Below, one piece after another: positions 24,206 through 31,858 of a stretch of DNA of 54,485 nucleotides (position 1 is the stretch's first letter; each line of letters starts with the position of its first letter). This stretch comes from Bordetella parapertussis (GTDB lineage Bacteria; Pseudomonadota; Gammaproteobacteria; Burkholderiales; SG8-39), in assembly GCA_945861875.1 (NCBI GenBank), contig CAMAWC010000016.1, positions 1 to 54,485 of the forward strand, written 5' to 3'. The notes under the pieces are model-generated. The model worked only from the letters and a program-made list of their open reading frames with translations. It was not told the DNA's origin and did no database searches. The position numbers were made by a program, and so were the translations under genes.

Positions 24206-25033
24206 CTAGCGCCGCGGCAGCCTCATTTGCACACATTCGAGCTCAGACTTCGCGGCCAGCACCCCGCTCTCGCCGCGCTTGACGTGCACCGTGGTGTGCT
24301 TGGCCACGGCTTTGCCGGCCGCCTCGCCTGTACCTGAGAGCACGAAGTAAAAGCTGTCTTCTTCCAGCGCCAGCTTGGCGCCGGCATCTACCTTGTAGAA
24401 GGCGAGCTTGGTTTCGCGCTCGGAGAACACGCCCATGAGCTTGCTTGCCACACCGGGCTGGTCCTTGACCGGCACCCACTCGAAGTTGCCCGAATTCATG
24501 AACACCGGGCGCTCATAGCGCTCCTTCGGGTAGACCAGCGGGCGGCTATGTATGTGTTCCCACACGGCTTCGTAGGCGTCCTGGTTGACCTTGGTGCCGT
24601 CGGCCTTGTAATGCGTGTACACGCCCTTCTCGAATTTGCCCTTCTCCTTGAGCGCGCCGGCGGCGCGCTCTTCCTCGGACTCGGCGGTGTAGCCCGAGCC
24701 GCTGGCGCCGCCGTATTGCAGCAGCAGGTTCCAGGTGACGCCGCTGGAAGTCTGCGGGCCGTAACGCGTGCCTTCGGGAAAATAGCCTATGGCGCCGGGC
24801 GTGAAACAGCCGTCCTTGTCGTAATCAAAGGCACCTTCGAGCTGCAGGCGCACCTGGTCGAAGTTGTGGCGGTGGCGCGGCGAGAAAAAATCGCCCTCGA
24901 TGTTGACCAGCTTCAAGGCAAAGTTGTCGGGGCCGGGCTCGCCCTCGAGGATGCGCACGGCGCGGATGACGCCCTCGCGGATCTGGTTGTTGAGCGTGGT
25001 GAGGGTGCGGCTTTCGATGGGGACAACTTGCAT
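24206..25033 (-). CDS. bicupin-like protein, paralogue 1
   Basis: A 275-residue protein of unknown function. The first cupin barrel has SPRHRHNFDQVRLQLEGAFDY (His, His and Gln as possible metal ligands) and PGAIGYFPEGTRYGPQT as the second motif. The C-terminal half (KLAFYKVDAGAKLAL, FYFVLSGTGEAAG, HTTVHVKRGES) looks like a second barrel that has lost its metal His residues. By eye about 60% identical to the protein encoded at 26313-27140. ATG at 25033 has GGAGA upstream. It is divergent from a Bug receptor gene. Confidence 0.78.
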   Translation of the reverse strand: MQVVPIESRTLTTLNNQIREGVIRAVRILEGEPGPDNFALKLVNIEGDFFSPRHRHNFDQVRLQLEGAFDYDKDGCFTPGAIGYFPEGTRYGPQTSSGVTWNLLLQYGGASGSGYTAESEEERAAGALKEKGKFEKGVYTHYKADGTKVNQDAYEAVWEHIHSRPLVYPKERYERPVFMNSGNFEWVPVKDQPGVASKLMGVFSERETKLAFYKVDAGAKLALEEDSFYFVLSGTGEAAGKAVAKHTTVHVKRGESGVLAAKSELECVQMRLPRR

Positions 25034-25113
25034 GGGGGTCTCCGTGGATCTGGGGCGCAGGCGGTCTGGCCTGCCGCAACATGGTACCGCAAGCGGGCGC
25101 CCACGCGTGCCGA

Positions 25114-25142
25114 TTGCGTCGGCGGGAAGCATTCCTTAATAT
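25114..25142 (+). promoter_or_regulatory. sigma-70-type promoter for Bug receptor 6
   Basis: TTGCGT (25114-25119), 17 bases, TAATAT (25137-25142). Expected start of transcription is about 25149, leaving AAGGAG (25158-25163) and the ATG at 25171. This also supports the chosen start. Confidence 0.55.
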
Positions 25143-25170
25143 GAACCATCGTCCAATAAGGAGCAATCTG

Positions 25171-26166
25171 ATGCGAGTATTCGAAACCGGTTTTGCCGCC
25201 CTGCTGGCGGGGCTCGCCCTGCTCGCCGCCCCCGCCACCGCCACCGCGCAGTTGGAGAATTTCCCGAACAAGCCCATTCACTTTGTCTCCTCGTCGGTGG
25301 CCGGCGGGCTGACCGACGTGGTGGGACGGGTGCTGGGTGACAGGATGTCCGCCAGCCCCGACATGCGCGGCCAGTCCGTCGTCATCGATAACCGCCCCGG
25401 CGCGGGCGGCGTGATCGCGGCCATGTCCGTGGTGAACGCGGCGCCCGACGGCTACACGCTGCTGATCGCCGACTTGTCCAATTCGGCCATCGCCCCCTTG
25501 CTGATGGAAAAGCCGCCCTACGACACGCTACGCGATTTTGCCGCGGTGTCGCTGATTGGCACGACGCCGTTTTACCTGGCGATCAACACCTCGCTGGGCG
25601 TGAACAACTGGCAAGAATTCGCGGCGCTGGTCAGGGCCAATCCGGACAAGTACTCCTACGGCACCTCGGGATCCGGGACGATTCATCACCTTGCCACCGA
25701 AATGATGAAAACACGCGCCGGCCTCAAGCTGGTGCATGTGCCCTACAAGAGCAGCGGGCAATCGACGCCGGCGCTAGTGGCGGGCGACATCCAAGTCTTG
25801 TTCTCGGCCTACCAGGCGGTGGTGCCGCACATCAAGACGGGCAAGGTCAGGCTGCTGGCGGTGGCCAGCCCCGAGCGCTCGGCGCAGGCGCCCGATGTGC
25901 CGACTTTTTCCGAGCTGGGGGTGAAGGACATGATTTTCGTGCCCTCGGTGCATGCGCTCGCGCCGGCCGCCACGCCCAAGCCGGTGATCAACAAGCTCTC
26001 GGCCGAGATCAAGAAGGCCTTGCAGACCCCCGAGGCGGTGAAGCGCTTTGAGGGACTGGGCATTGACCCGCTGGGCACCACGCCCGAGCAGCATCTGATG
26101 CAGCTCACCTCCGACCAGGCGGTGTATCGCGCGGCGGTGAAGTTGTCGGGGGCGAAGGTCGAGTAA
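25171..26166 (+). CDS. Bug/TctC-family periplasmic solute-binding receptor (6)
   Basis: A 331-residue protein. The signal peptide is MRVFETGFAALLAGLALLAAPATATAQ cut here into its charged start, hydrophobic core and AxA end; the Bug core follows with FPNKPIHFVSSSVAGGLTDVVGRV, DNRPGAGGVIAAMSVVNAAPDGYT and LVHVPYKSSGQSTPALVAGD. AAGGAG seven bases before the ATG at 25171 is decisive over an upstream ATG at 25141. It is the only Bug gene here on the plus strand, flanked by the two bicupin genes facing it, which suggests a functional link. Confidence 0.88.
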   Translation: MRVFETGFAALLAGLALLAAPATATAQLENFPNKPIHFVSSSVAGGLTDVVGRVLGDRMSASPDMRGQSVVIDNRPGAGGVIAAMSVVNAAPDGYTLLIADLSNSAIAPLLMEKPPYDTLRDFAAVSLIGTTPFYLAINTSLGVNNWQEFAALVRANPDKYSYGTSGSGTIHHLATEMMKTRAGLKLVHVPYKSSGQSTPALVAGDIQVLFSAYQAVVPHIKTGKVRLLAVASPERSAQAPDVPTFSELGVKDMIFVPSVHALAPAATPKPVINKLSAEIKKALQTPEAVKRFEGLGIDPLGTTPEQHLMQLTSDQAVYRAAVKLSGAKVE

Positions 26167-26195
26167 GAGAAAGCATGGCCAAAGCTCCCCCAATC

Positions 26196-26292
26196 GTCAT
26201 CCCCGCGAATACCCTCCGGGTACTAGAGCGGGGATCCACCTTAACCGTCGACTTTCTAAATCAAAATGGATTCCCGCTTTCGCGGGAATGAC
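26196..26292. repeat. GTCATT...AATGAC family element (copy 3)
   Basis: Opens GTCATCCCCGCGAATACCC and closes TTTCGCGGGAATGAC, with the inner matching parts GGGGATCCACC and ATGGATTCCCGC. It separates the convergent Bug 6 and bicupin 2 genes. Confidence 0.75.
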
Positions 26293-26312
26293 GGAAATCT
26301 CTCGAGACGTTC

Positions 26313-27140
26313 CTAAAGCTGCGGCAGGCCGATTTGCAGCAGCGCGGTAGCTTCGGTGGCAACGAGGCTCGCCGTTTCGCCGGCCTTGAGGTCGATGGTG
26401 GTGTGCTTGAGGCAGGGCTTTCCCGCCACATTGCCCTTGCCTGACAACACAAAAAACAAACTCAAGGGTTCGAGCGCGAGCGTGGCGCCGGCATCGGCCT
26501 TGAAAAACGCCAGACGCGTACCGCGCTCGGAAAACACGCCGACTGTTTTGCGTGCGCAGCCCGGCTGGCCGTCCATGGGCAGCCAGGCAAAGTGCGCCGG
26601 GTTCATCAGCACCGGGCGCACGTAGCGTTCCTTGGGGTAGATGAGTTCGCGGCCGTGGATGTGCTCCCAGATCGCCTCGTAGGCGTCCTGGTTGACCTTG
26701 CTGCCGTCGGGCCTGGTATGGGTGAACACGCCCTTCTCGAACACACCCTTTGACTTGAGCGCCTCGGCGGCTTTCTGGCCCTCGGCTTCGGTGGTGTAGC
26801 CGGCGCCGCTGGCGCCGCCAAATTGCAACAGCAGGTTGGAGGTGTCGGTTTCGCAGGTCTGCGGGCCGTAGCGCGTGCCCTCTGGAAAATAACCCAGCTC
26901 GCCCGGCCCGAGTTTGCCGTCGGCGGCATAGTCGAATGTACCCGCCAGCTGGAAACGCACCTGGTCGAAGTTATGGCGGTGGCGCGGCGAAAAATACTTG
27001 CCTGCGATGTTCACCAGCCGCAGCGAGAAATTTCCCGGTCCGGGCTCGCCCTCGATGATGCGGTAGGCGCGGATGACGCCGTCGCGGTACTGGTTTTTGA
27101 GCTGTGTCTGCTCTATCGATTCGAGGGGGGTGACTTGCAT
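26313..27140 (-). CDS. bicupin-like protein, paralogue 2
   Basis: A 275-residue protein, same length and layout as that at 24206-25033: SPRHRHNFDQVRFQLAGTFDY, PGELGYFPEGTRYGPQT, KVNQDAYEAIWEHIHG, YPKERYVRPVLMNP, and a degenerate C-terminal barrel. The start at 27140 (MQVTPLES) aligns exactly with the start of the paralogue. Function unknown; cupins with this long, two-barrel form include dioxygenases and isomerases. The HigA gene ends just upstream. Confidence 0.78.
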   Translation of the reverse strand: MQVTPLESIEQTQLKNQYRDGVIRAYRIIEGEPGPGNFSLRLVNIAGKYFSPRHRHNFDQVRFQLAGTFDYAADGKLGPGELGYFPEGTRYGPQTCETDTSNLLLQFGGASGAGYTTEAEGQKAAEALKSKGVFEKGVFTHTRPDGSKVNQDAYEAIWEHIHGRELIYPKERYVRPVLMNPAHFAWLPMDGQPGCARKTVGVFSERGTRLAFFKADAGATLALEPLSLFFVLSGKGNVAGKPCLKHTTIDLKAGETASLVATEATALLQIGLPQL

Positions 27141-27147
27141 GGGGGGG

Positions 27148-27435
27148 TCAGGCCGTCTCAAGGGCGACGTGCACGCGGCGGCCGATGGCTGTGGCGATAT
27201 TCACCAGCGCATCGAGGGAAAAGCGCGATACACGGCCGCGCAACAAGTCGTTGATCCGCGGCTGCGTAATACCGCAATGCTTGGCCGCCGCGGCCTGCGT
27301 CCAGCCGCTTTCCTTCACGATAGCGGCGATTTGCTGCATTAACTCGGCACGCGCACGCAGATTGGCGGCCTGTTCAGGCGTATCAGCAAGGGCATCCCAA
27401 ACGCTGGCGTAGGCTTCGACTTTGGCTTTGCTCAT
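27148..27435 (-). CDS. higA: HigA-type XRE antitoxin
   Basis: A 95-residue protein with a helix-turn-helix in residues 40-85 (ESGWTQAAAAKHCGITQ, PRINDLLRGRVSRFSLDALVNIATAIG) and a helical N-terminus. It should neutralise the toxin encoded just upstream and repress the shared promoter at 27765-27793. Its ATG overlaps the toxin stop by four bases (27432-27435), the usual HigBA order with the toxin first. Confidence 0.87.
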   Translation of the reverse strand: MSKAKVEAYASVWDALADTPEQAANLRARAELMQQIAAIVKESGWTQAAAAKHCGITQPRINDLLRGRVSRFSLDALVNIATAIGRRVHVALETA

Positions 27436-27758
27436 GTGCGACCTTTCATCAATTCCCTGAACCGTTCGGCGGCGAGGTCAATGTCACGCTTTGCCGTCGC
27501 CTGCGTCTTTTTCTGGAAGGCATGCAGCACATGCACGGCATCTGCCAGGCGTGCGGTGTAAGCAACCCGGTATGCACCGGATTCATCGCGCACCCGGATT
27601 TCCTCCACGCCCTTGCCTATGGATCGCATGGGCTTGAAATCGTCCGGCTGCAGTCCGCGTTGCACCCGATCCAGCTGGTAACCCATGTCATGACGCGCGT
27701 CTTCGGGAAATTCGCGCAAGCGCTTTAACGAGTCGCCAAGGAAGCTGACGGGCTTCAT
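27432..27758 (-). CDS. higB: HigB/RelE-type toxin (Gp49-like family)
   Basis: A 108-residue protein (MKPVSFLGDSLKRLREFPEDARHDMGYQLDRVQRGLQPDDFKPM, GVEEIRVRDESGAYRVAYTARLADAVHVLHAFQKKTQATAKRDIDLAAERF). The RVAYTARL strand and HAFQKKTQ are typical of phage-derived Gp49-like/HigB RNases that cut mRNA on the ribosome. The ATG at 27758 lies about seven bases after a strong -10, so the message may be leaderless. Both genes look intact, with no frameshift. Confidence 0.88.
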   Translation of the reverse strand: MKPVSFLGDSLKRLREFPEDARHDMGYQLDRVQRGLQPDDFKPMRSIGKGVEEIRVRDESGAYRVAYTARLADAVHVLHAFQKKTQATAKRDIDLAAERFRELMKGRT

Positions 27759-27764
27759 GTGTTG

Positions 27765-27793
27765 ATGATACTGGTTTGGATATACAATGACAA
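27765..27793 (-). promoter_or_regulatory. promoter of the higBA operon
   Basis: TTGTCA (27788-27793), 17 bases, TATCAT (27765-27770) on the minus strand, a near-consensus match. Transcription would begin at or next to the higB ATG. Confidence 0.6.
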
Positions 27794-27845
27794 GCGTCGT
27801 TGACGGCCGGCCTGGGCCAGAAAAACCCCTTGCAGGGCGCAACCC

Positions 27846-28481
27846 TCAAGCCGCGTAGCCGAGCACCGCAAAAAAGTGAAATGCCGAGCCGGCGATGACA
27901 AAGCCGTGCCAGATGGTGTGGGCATAGCGCAGGCGCGAGTCGAGGACGAAGAACACCACGCCAACGCTATAGGCGAGGCCGCCGGCAACGAGCAACATGA
28001 TGCCGGTGCGCGCCACGTGTTCGGTGAGGGGCACCACGGCGATGAGCACCAGCCAGCCCATGACAAGGTAAAGCCCGTTGGAGAGCCACGGCCGCGACAG
28101 GCGGTTGCAGGCCTTGAGCGTGACGCCGGCGACGGCCATGGTCCACACCAGCCCGAACAGCGTCCAGCCCCAGGGGCCGCCCAGCGCACCCAGGGCGAAT
28201 GGGGTGTAGGTGCCGGCAATGAACACGTAGATCGAACCGTGGTCGAGCTTGAGAAAGACGCGCTTGGCGCGGCCGGGAGGCAGGGCGTGGTAGAGCGTGG
28301 AGGTGAAGTACAGCAGCAGCATGGTGACGGCAAACACCGCCATGCCCACCGCGTTGGCCGGGCCAAGCGGACTCGCGGCGTCAAACAGAAAGGGCAAGGC
28401 CGCAATCGCCGCCACCAGCGCGAGGCCGTGGCTTACGCTGTTGGCAATCTCCTCACCCAAGCTTTGTTGGCGTTCGCCCAT
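27846..28481 (-). CDS. hemolysin III / TrhA family membrane protein
   Basis: A 211-residue protein with seven hydrophobic helices (PAQR-like fold). The family marks are EEIANSVSHGLALV, FTSTLYHALPPGRAKRVFLKLDHGSIYVFIAGTYTPFAL and the C-terminal YAHTIWHGFVIAGSAFHFFAVL, which carry the conserved His and Asp residues of the zinc-type site. Older annotation calls it hemolysin; more recent work on the family links it to membrane homeostasis. ATG at 28481 is chosen because the longer reading runs into the korB gene. It shares 65 bases of spacer with korB. Confidence 0.86.
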   Translation of the reverse strand: MGERQQSLGEEIANSVSHGLALVAAIAALPFLFDAASPLGPANAVGMAVFAVTMLLLYFTSTLYHALPPGRAKRVFLKLDHGSIYVFIAGTYTPFALGALGGPWGWTLFGLVWTMAVAGVTLKACNRLSRPWLSNGLYLVMGWLVLIAVVPLTEHVARTGIMLLVAGGLAYSVGVVFFVLDSRLRYAHTIWHGFVIAGSAFHFFAVLGYAA

Positions 28482-28546
28482 GGCGACCAGTGTGGCACGC
28501 TTTGCAACGGCCGGCTGTGCGCCGCCCAACACAGCGGCGGCGCGCG

Positions 28547-29602
28547 TCAGCGCATGCTGGCGTTGATTTTTTCCAGCGCCGCCGAGCCCGGGCACAGGTC
28601 CTTGGCGCCCAGCTTGTTGAAGGCCGTGTCCACGGTATGCAGGTGGGCGTGCAGATCTTCGGCTTCGGGGTGGACGTAGAGGAGGCCGGTGATGACCTCG
28701 CCCTTGGCGGCGTGTTCGCTGATCAGAGTGGCGGCGTTGATGCGGTTGGTCGGGTCGTATTCGGGATGCGTTTTGCGCAGGCGCACGATGCTGCCGTCGT
28801 GCTGCGGCACGTCGATGACATCGCCCTCGTTGTAATCGACGGTGATTTCTTCGCGGTTGGGCCAGAAGTCGAGGCGGTTGACGACCTCGTTGTGCTCGCG
28901 CATGTAGTCGTAGCTCTTGGTGCTGCCGGCGTGGTTGTTAAAGGCCACGCAGGGGCTGATGACGTCGATGAAGGCGGCGCCGGGGTGGGCGATGGCCGCC
29001 TTTACGAGGGGCACCAGCTGCTTTTTATCACCGGAAAAACTGCGTGCGACAAAGGTGGCGCCCATCAGGAGGGCGAGCGACACAGTGTCGATGGCCGAAT
29101 CGGAATTGACCACGCCGCGTTTGCTCTTGGAGCCGCGGTCGGCGGTGGCCGAGAACTGGCCCTTGGTCAGGCCGTAGACGCCGTTGTTCTCGAGGATGTA
29201 GGTCATATTGACGCCGCGGCGCATGACGTGGGCGAACTGGCCTATGCCGATGGAGGCCGAATCGCCGTCGCCGGAGACGCCGAGGTAAATGAGGTCGCGG
29301 TTGGCGAGGTTCGCCCCGGTGAGCACCGAGGGCATGCGGCCGTGCACGGTGTTAAAGCCGTGCGAGTTGCCAAGGAAGTAATCGGGCGTCTTGGATGAGC
29401 AGCCTATGCCCGAGAGCTTGGCCACGCGGTGCGGCTGGATGTCGAGCTCCCAGGCGGCCTGGATGATGGCGGCCGAGATGGAGTCATGGCCGCAGCCGGC
29501 GCACAGGGTGGAGACCTTGCCCTCGTAGTCGCGGCGGGTGTAGCCGACCTTGTTTTTCTGCAGGGTCGGGTGGTGGAGCTTGGGTTTGGTGATGTAGGTC
29601 AT
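28547..29602 (-). CDS. korB: 2-oxoacid (2-oxoglutarate-type):acceptor oxidoreductase, beta subunit
   Basis: A 351-residue thiamin-diphosphate-binding subunit. Cys34 and Cys37 (STLCAGCGHDS) and a further Cys in GIGCSSKTPDYF suit a 4Fe-4S cluster; GVSGDGDSASIGIGQFAHVMRRGVNMTYILENN is the ThDP/Mg site. It is the catalytic partner of korA and should decarboxylate 2-oxoglutarate (or another 2-oxoacid) to its acyl-CoA while reducing an electron acceptor. The ATG lies only four to five bases after the edge of a palindromic repeat fragment, with no clear Shine-Dalgarno sequence. Confidence 0.88.
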   Translation of the reverse strand: MTYITKPKLHHPTLQKNKVGYTRRDYEGKVSTLCAGCGHDSISAAIIQAAWELDIQPHRVAKLSGIGCSSKTPDYFLGNSHGFNTVHGRMPSVLTGANLANRDLIYLGVSGDGDSASIGIGQFAHVMRRGVNMTYILENNGVYGLTKGQFSATADRGSKSKRGVVNSDSAIDTVSLALLMGATFVARSFSGDKKQLVPLVKAAIAHPGAAFIDVISPCVAFNNHAGSTKSYDYMREHNEVVNRLDFWPNREEITVDYNEGDVIDVPQHDGSIVRLRKTHPEYDPTNRINAATLISEHAAKGEVITGLLYVHPEAEDLHAHLHTVDTAFNKLGAKDLCPGSAALEKINASMR

Positions 29603-29606
29603 TTGT

Positions 29607-29651
29607 CAGAACCCCATGGATTTCGGGTTGTACTTGGTGCCAGGAATGACG
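29607..29651. repeat. half copy of the GTCATT...AATGAC element
   Basis: GAACCCCATGGATTTCGGG through GCCAGGAATGACGG: it matches the right halves of the copies at 15510 and 29682. It abuts the korB start codon. Confidence 0.7.
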
Positions 29652-29681
29652 GCTGAAGCACCCAAGCAAGGATCAATCGCC

Positions 29682-29772
29682 GTCATTCCCGCGTACGCGG
29701 GAATCCATGGGGTTGGTTTCAATACCGCGAACCCCATGGATTCCGGGTTCCGCTGCGCGGCCCCGGAATGAC
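29682..29772. repeat. GTCATT...AATGAC family element (copy 4)
   Basis: Opens GTCATTCCCGCGTACGCGGG and closes CCCCGGAATGAC, with AATCCATGGGGTTGG and ACCCCATGGATTCCGGG inside. Lies in the korA-korB spacer. Confidence 0.8.
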
Positions 29773-29812
29773 GGTGTAAATATGAAGGACGGGCGTTTAT
29801 TTTCATGATGTC

Positions 29813-29853
29813 ATCGGCTGGAAACCCGCGCCAGACGGGCCTTTCCAGCATAT
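29813..29853. repeat. ATCGGCTGGAAACC family repeat (copy C)
   Basis: ATCGGCTGGAAACCCGCGCC then AGACGGGCCTTTCCAGCATATT; nearly identical to copy B at 18088. It abuts the korA stop codon. Confidence 0.75.
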
Positions 29854-29856
29854 TCA

Positions 29857-31704
29857 TTAAGCTGCCTTGCCTTTTTTGGTGATCGGCTCGACGTTCAGCG
29901 CCCTCACCCGCTCCTCGATTTCCTTGATGATGAAGCGCGCGGTGATGGGGGTGCCGTCGTAGTGCAGGATGGGCATGAGGTGGGCCGGGTCGATGTTCAG
30001 TTCGTTTACCAGCAGGGCGCGGAACTGCGCGTCGCGGTTTTGCTCGATGACGAACACCTGCTCGTGGCTGGAAATGAAGTCAAACACCGAGTCGGGAAAC
30101 GGGAAGGCGCGGATGCGCAGGATGTCCACATGCATGCCGTCGGCCTCGAACACCTCGAGGGCCTCGTGCATGGCCGGGCTGGTCGAGCCAAAGTAAATGG
30201 CGCCGAATTTGGTTTTCTTGTGCGCCTTGGTGAGAATGGGCTGCGGCACCAGCGCCTTGGCGGTGTCGAACTTTTTCAGCAGGCGCTGCATGTTGTAGAT
30301 GTAGTCCGCGCCGGCCTCGGAATAAATGGCGTAGGGATTCTTGCTGGTGCCGCGGGTGAAGTAACCGCCCTTGGTCGGGTGGGTGCCCGGATAAGTGCGA
30401 AAAGGAATGCCGTCACCATCCACATCCAGATACCTGCCGAATTCCTTGCCGTCGTTGAGCATTTTTTCCGTCATGACCTTGCCGCGGTCGTACTCGTGCT
30501 TGTCGTCCCACTCAAAGGGCTCGGACAGGCGCTGGTTCATGCCGATATCAAGATCGGTCATCAGGAACACCGGCGTTTGCAGGCGGTCGGCGAGGTCGAG
30601 GCATTGCGCCGCCATGGAAAAGCACTCGGTCGGGTCTTCGGGGAACAAGAGCACGTGCTTGGTGTCGCCGTGGCCGGCGTAGGCGCAGGCGAGAATGTCC
30701 GATTGCTGGGTGCGCGTGGGCATGCCGGTGGAGGGGCCGCCGCGCTGCACGTTGAAGATGGTGGCCGGTATTTCGGCAAAGTAGGCAAGGCCGATGAATT
30801 CGGTCATCAGCGATACGCCCGGGCCGGAGGTGGTGGTGAAGGCGCGCGCGCCGTTCCAGCCGGCACCGACAACAATACCGATGGAGGCGAGCTCGTCCTC
30901 GGCCTGCACGATGCCAAACTTGTTCCGCCCGGTGTCCTTGTCCACACGCAGCTTGGCGCAGTATTTCTGGAAGGCCTCGGCAAGCGAGGAGGACGGCGTG
31001 ATGGGGTACCAGGCGCAGACCGTGGCACCGCCGTATACGGCGCCCAGGGCGGCGGCGGCATTGCCCTCGACAAGGATTTTCTTGCCCACGGCGTTGGCTT
31101 TCTTGACCGTCAGGCCGATCGGGCACTTGAGGTTTTGCAGCGCGTAGGTGCGGCCCAGTTGCAGTGCGTGCACATTGGGCTTGAGCAGGGCTTCCTTGCC
31201 CTTGTACTGCTCGCCGATAAGGCCGGCGATTTCATCGGCGTCCATGTCGAGCAGGGCCGACAGCGCGCCGACGTAAATGATGTTCTTAAAGAGCTGCCGC
31301 TGGCGCGGGTCGGTGTAGCTCATGTTGCATATTTCGGTGATCGGCATGCCGATCACATTGATGTCGTCGCGGAACTTCGAGGCCGGCAGCGGCTTGGTGT
31401 TGTCGTAAAAGAGGTAGCCGCCGGGTTCGATTTCCTTGACGTCGGCGTCCCAGGTCTGCGGGTTCATCGCCACCATCAGGTCAACACCGCCGCGGCGGCC
31501 AAGGTAGCCCTTCTCGGTGACGCGCACCTCGTACCAGGTGGGCAGGCCCTGGATGTTGGACGGGAAAATATTGCGCGGGGACACCGGCACGCCCATGCGG
31601 ATGATGGACTTGGCGAACAACTCGTTGGCCGAAGCCGAACCCGAGCCGTTGACGTTGGCGAACTTGATGACGAAGTCGTTTACGGCCTCGATGCGTTTGG
31701 TCAT
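29857..31704 (-). CDS. korA: 2-oxoacid:acceptor oxidoreductase, fused gamma-alpha subunit
   Basis: A 615-residue protein. Residues 10-190 are the gamma-type domain (NGSGSASANELFAKSIIRMGVPV), and the rest is the alpha domain (EGNAAAALGAVYGGATVCAWYPITPSSSLAEAF, TTTSGPGVSLMTEFIGLAYFAEIPATIF, FVIEQNRDAQFR). This fusion is usual for KorA-like subunits of two-gene or three-gene enzymes. With korB it forms the core oxidoreductase. The start at 31704 has AAGGAAAG in front; a longer reading only adds repeat-derived sequence. Genes korC and korB flank it on the same strand. Confidence 0.89.
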   Translation of the reverse strand: MTKRIEAVNDFVIKFANVNGSGSASANELFAKSIIRMGVPVSPRNIFPSNIQGLPTWYEVRVTEKGYLGRRGGVDLMVAMNPQTWDADVKEIEPGGYLFYDNTKPLPASKFRDDINVIGMPITEICNMSYTDPRQRQLFKNIIYVGALSALLDMDADEIAGLIGEQYKGKEALLKPNVHALQLGRTYALQNLKCPIGLTVKKANAVGKKILVEGNAAAALGAVYGGATVCAWYPITPSSSLAEAFQKYCAKLRVDKDTGRNKFGIVQAEDELASIGIVVGAGWNGARAFTTTSGPGVSLMTEFIGLAYFAEIPATIFNVQRGGPSTGMPTRTQQSDILACAYAGHGDTKHVLLFPEDPTECFSMAAQCLDLADRLQTPVFLMTDLDIGMNQRLSEPFEWDDKHEYDRGKVMTEKMLNDGKEFGRYLDVDGDGIPFRTYPGTHPTKGGYFTRGTSKNPYAIYSEAGADYIYNMQRLLKKFDTAKALVPQPILTKAHKKTKFGAIYFGSTSPAMHEALEVFEADGMHVDILRIRAFPFPDSVFDFISSHEQVFVIEQNRDAQFRALLVNELNIDPAHLMPILHYDGTPITARFIIKEIEERVRALNVEPITKKGKAA

Positions 31705-31734
31705 GCTGCTTTCCTTCTGTGTGCGCCTTTTGCC

Positions 31735-31831
31735 GTCATTCCGGGGCTGCGAAGCAGAACCCGGAATCCACGGGGTTGGGGTTCGTGGCAGGCCGACAAA
31801 CCCCATGGATTCCCGCGTTCGAGGGAATGAC
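31735..31831. repeat. GTCATT...AATGAC family element (copy 5)
   Basis: Opens GTCATTCCGGGGCTGCGAAG and closes TTCGAGGGAATGAC; contains AATCCACGGGGTTGG and ACCCCATGGATTCCCG. It lies between korC and korA. Confidence 0.8.
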
Positions 31832-31858
31832 GGAGTCCTGGTCCGATAGCAGCGCCGT

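Noticed and set aside
29962-31830. 622-codon open frame on the plus strand opposite korA
   Set aside because: It is antisense to a gene with clear family motifs; its sequence is Gly/Val/His-rich with no domain, as expected from the complement of a high-GC gene.
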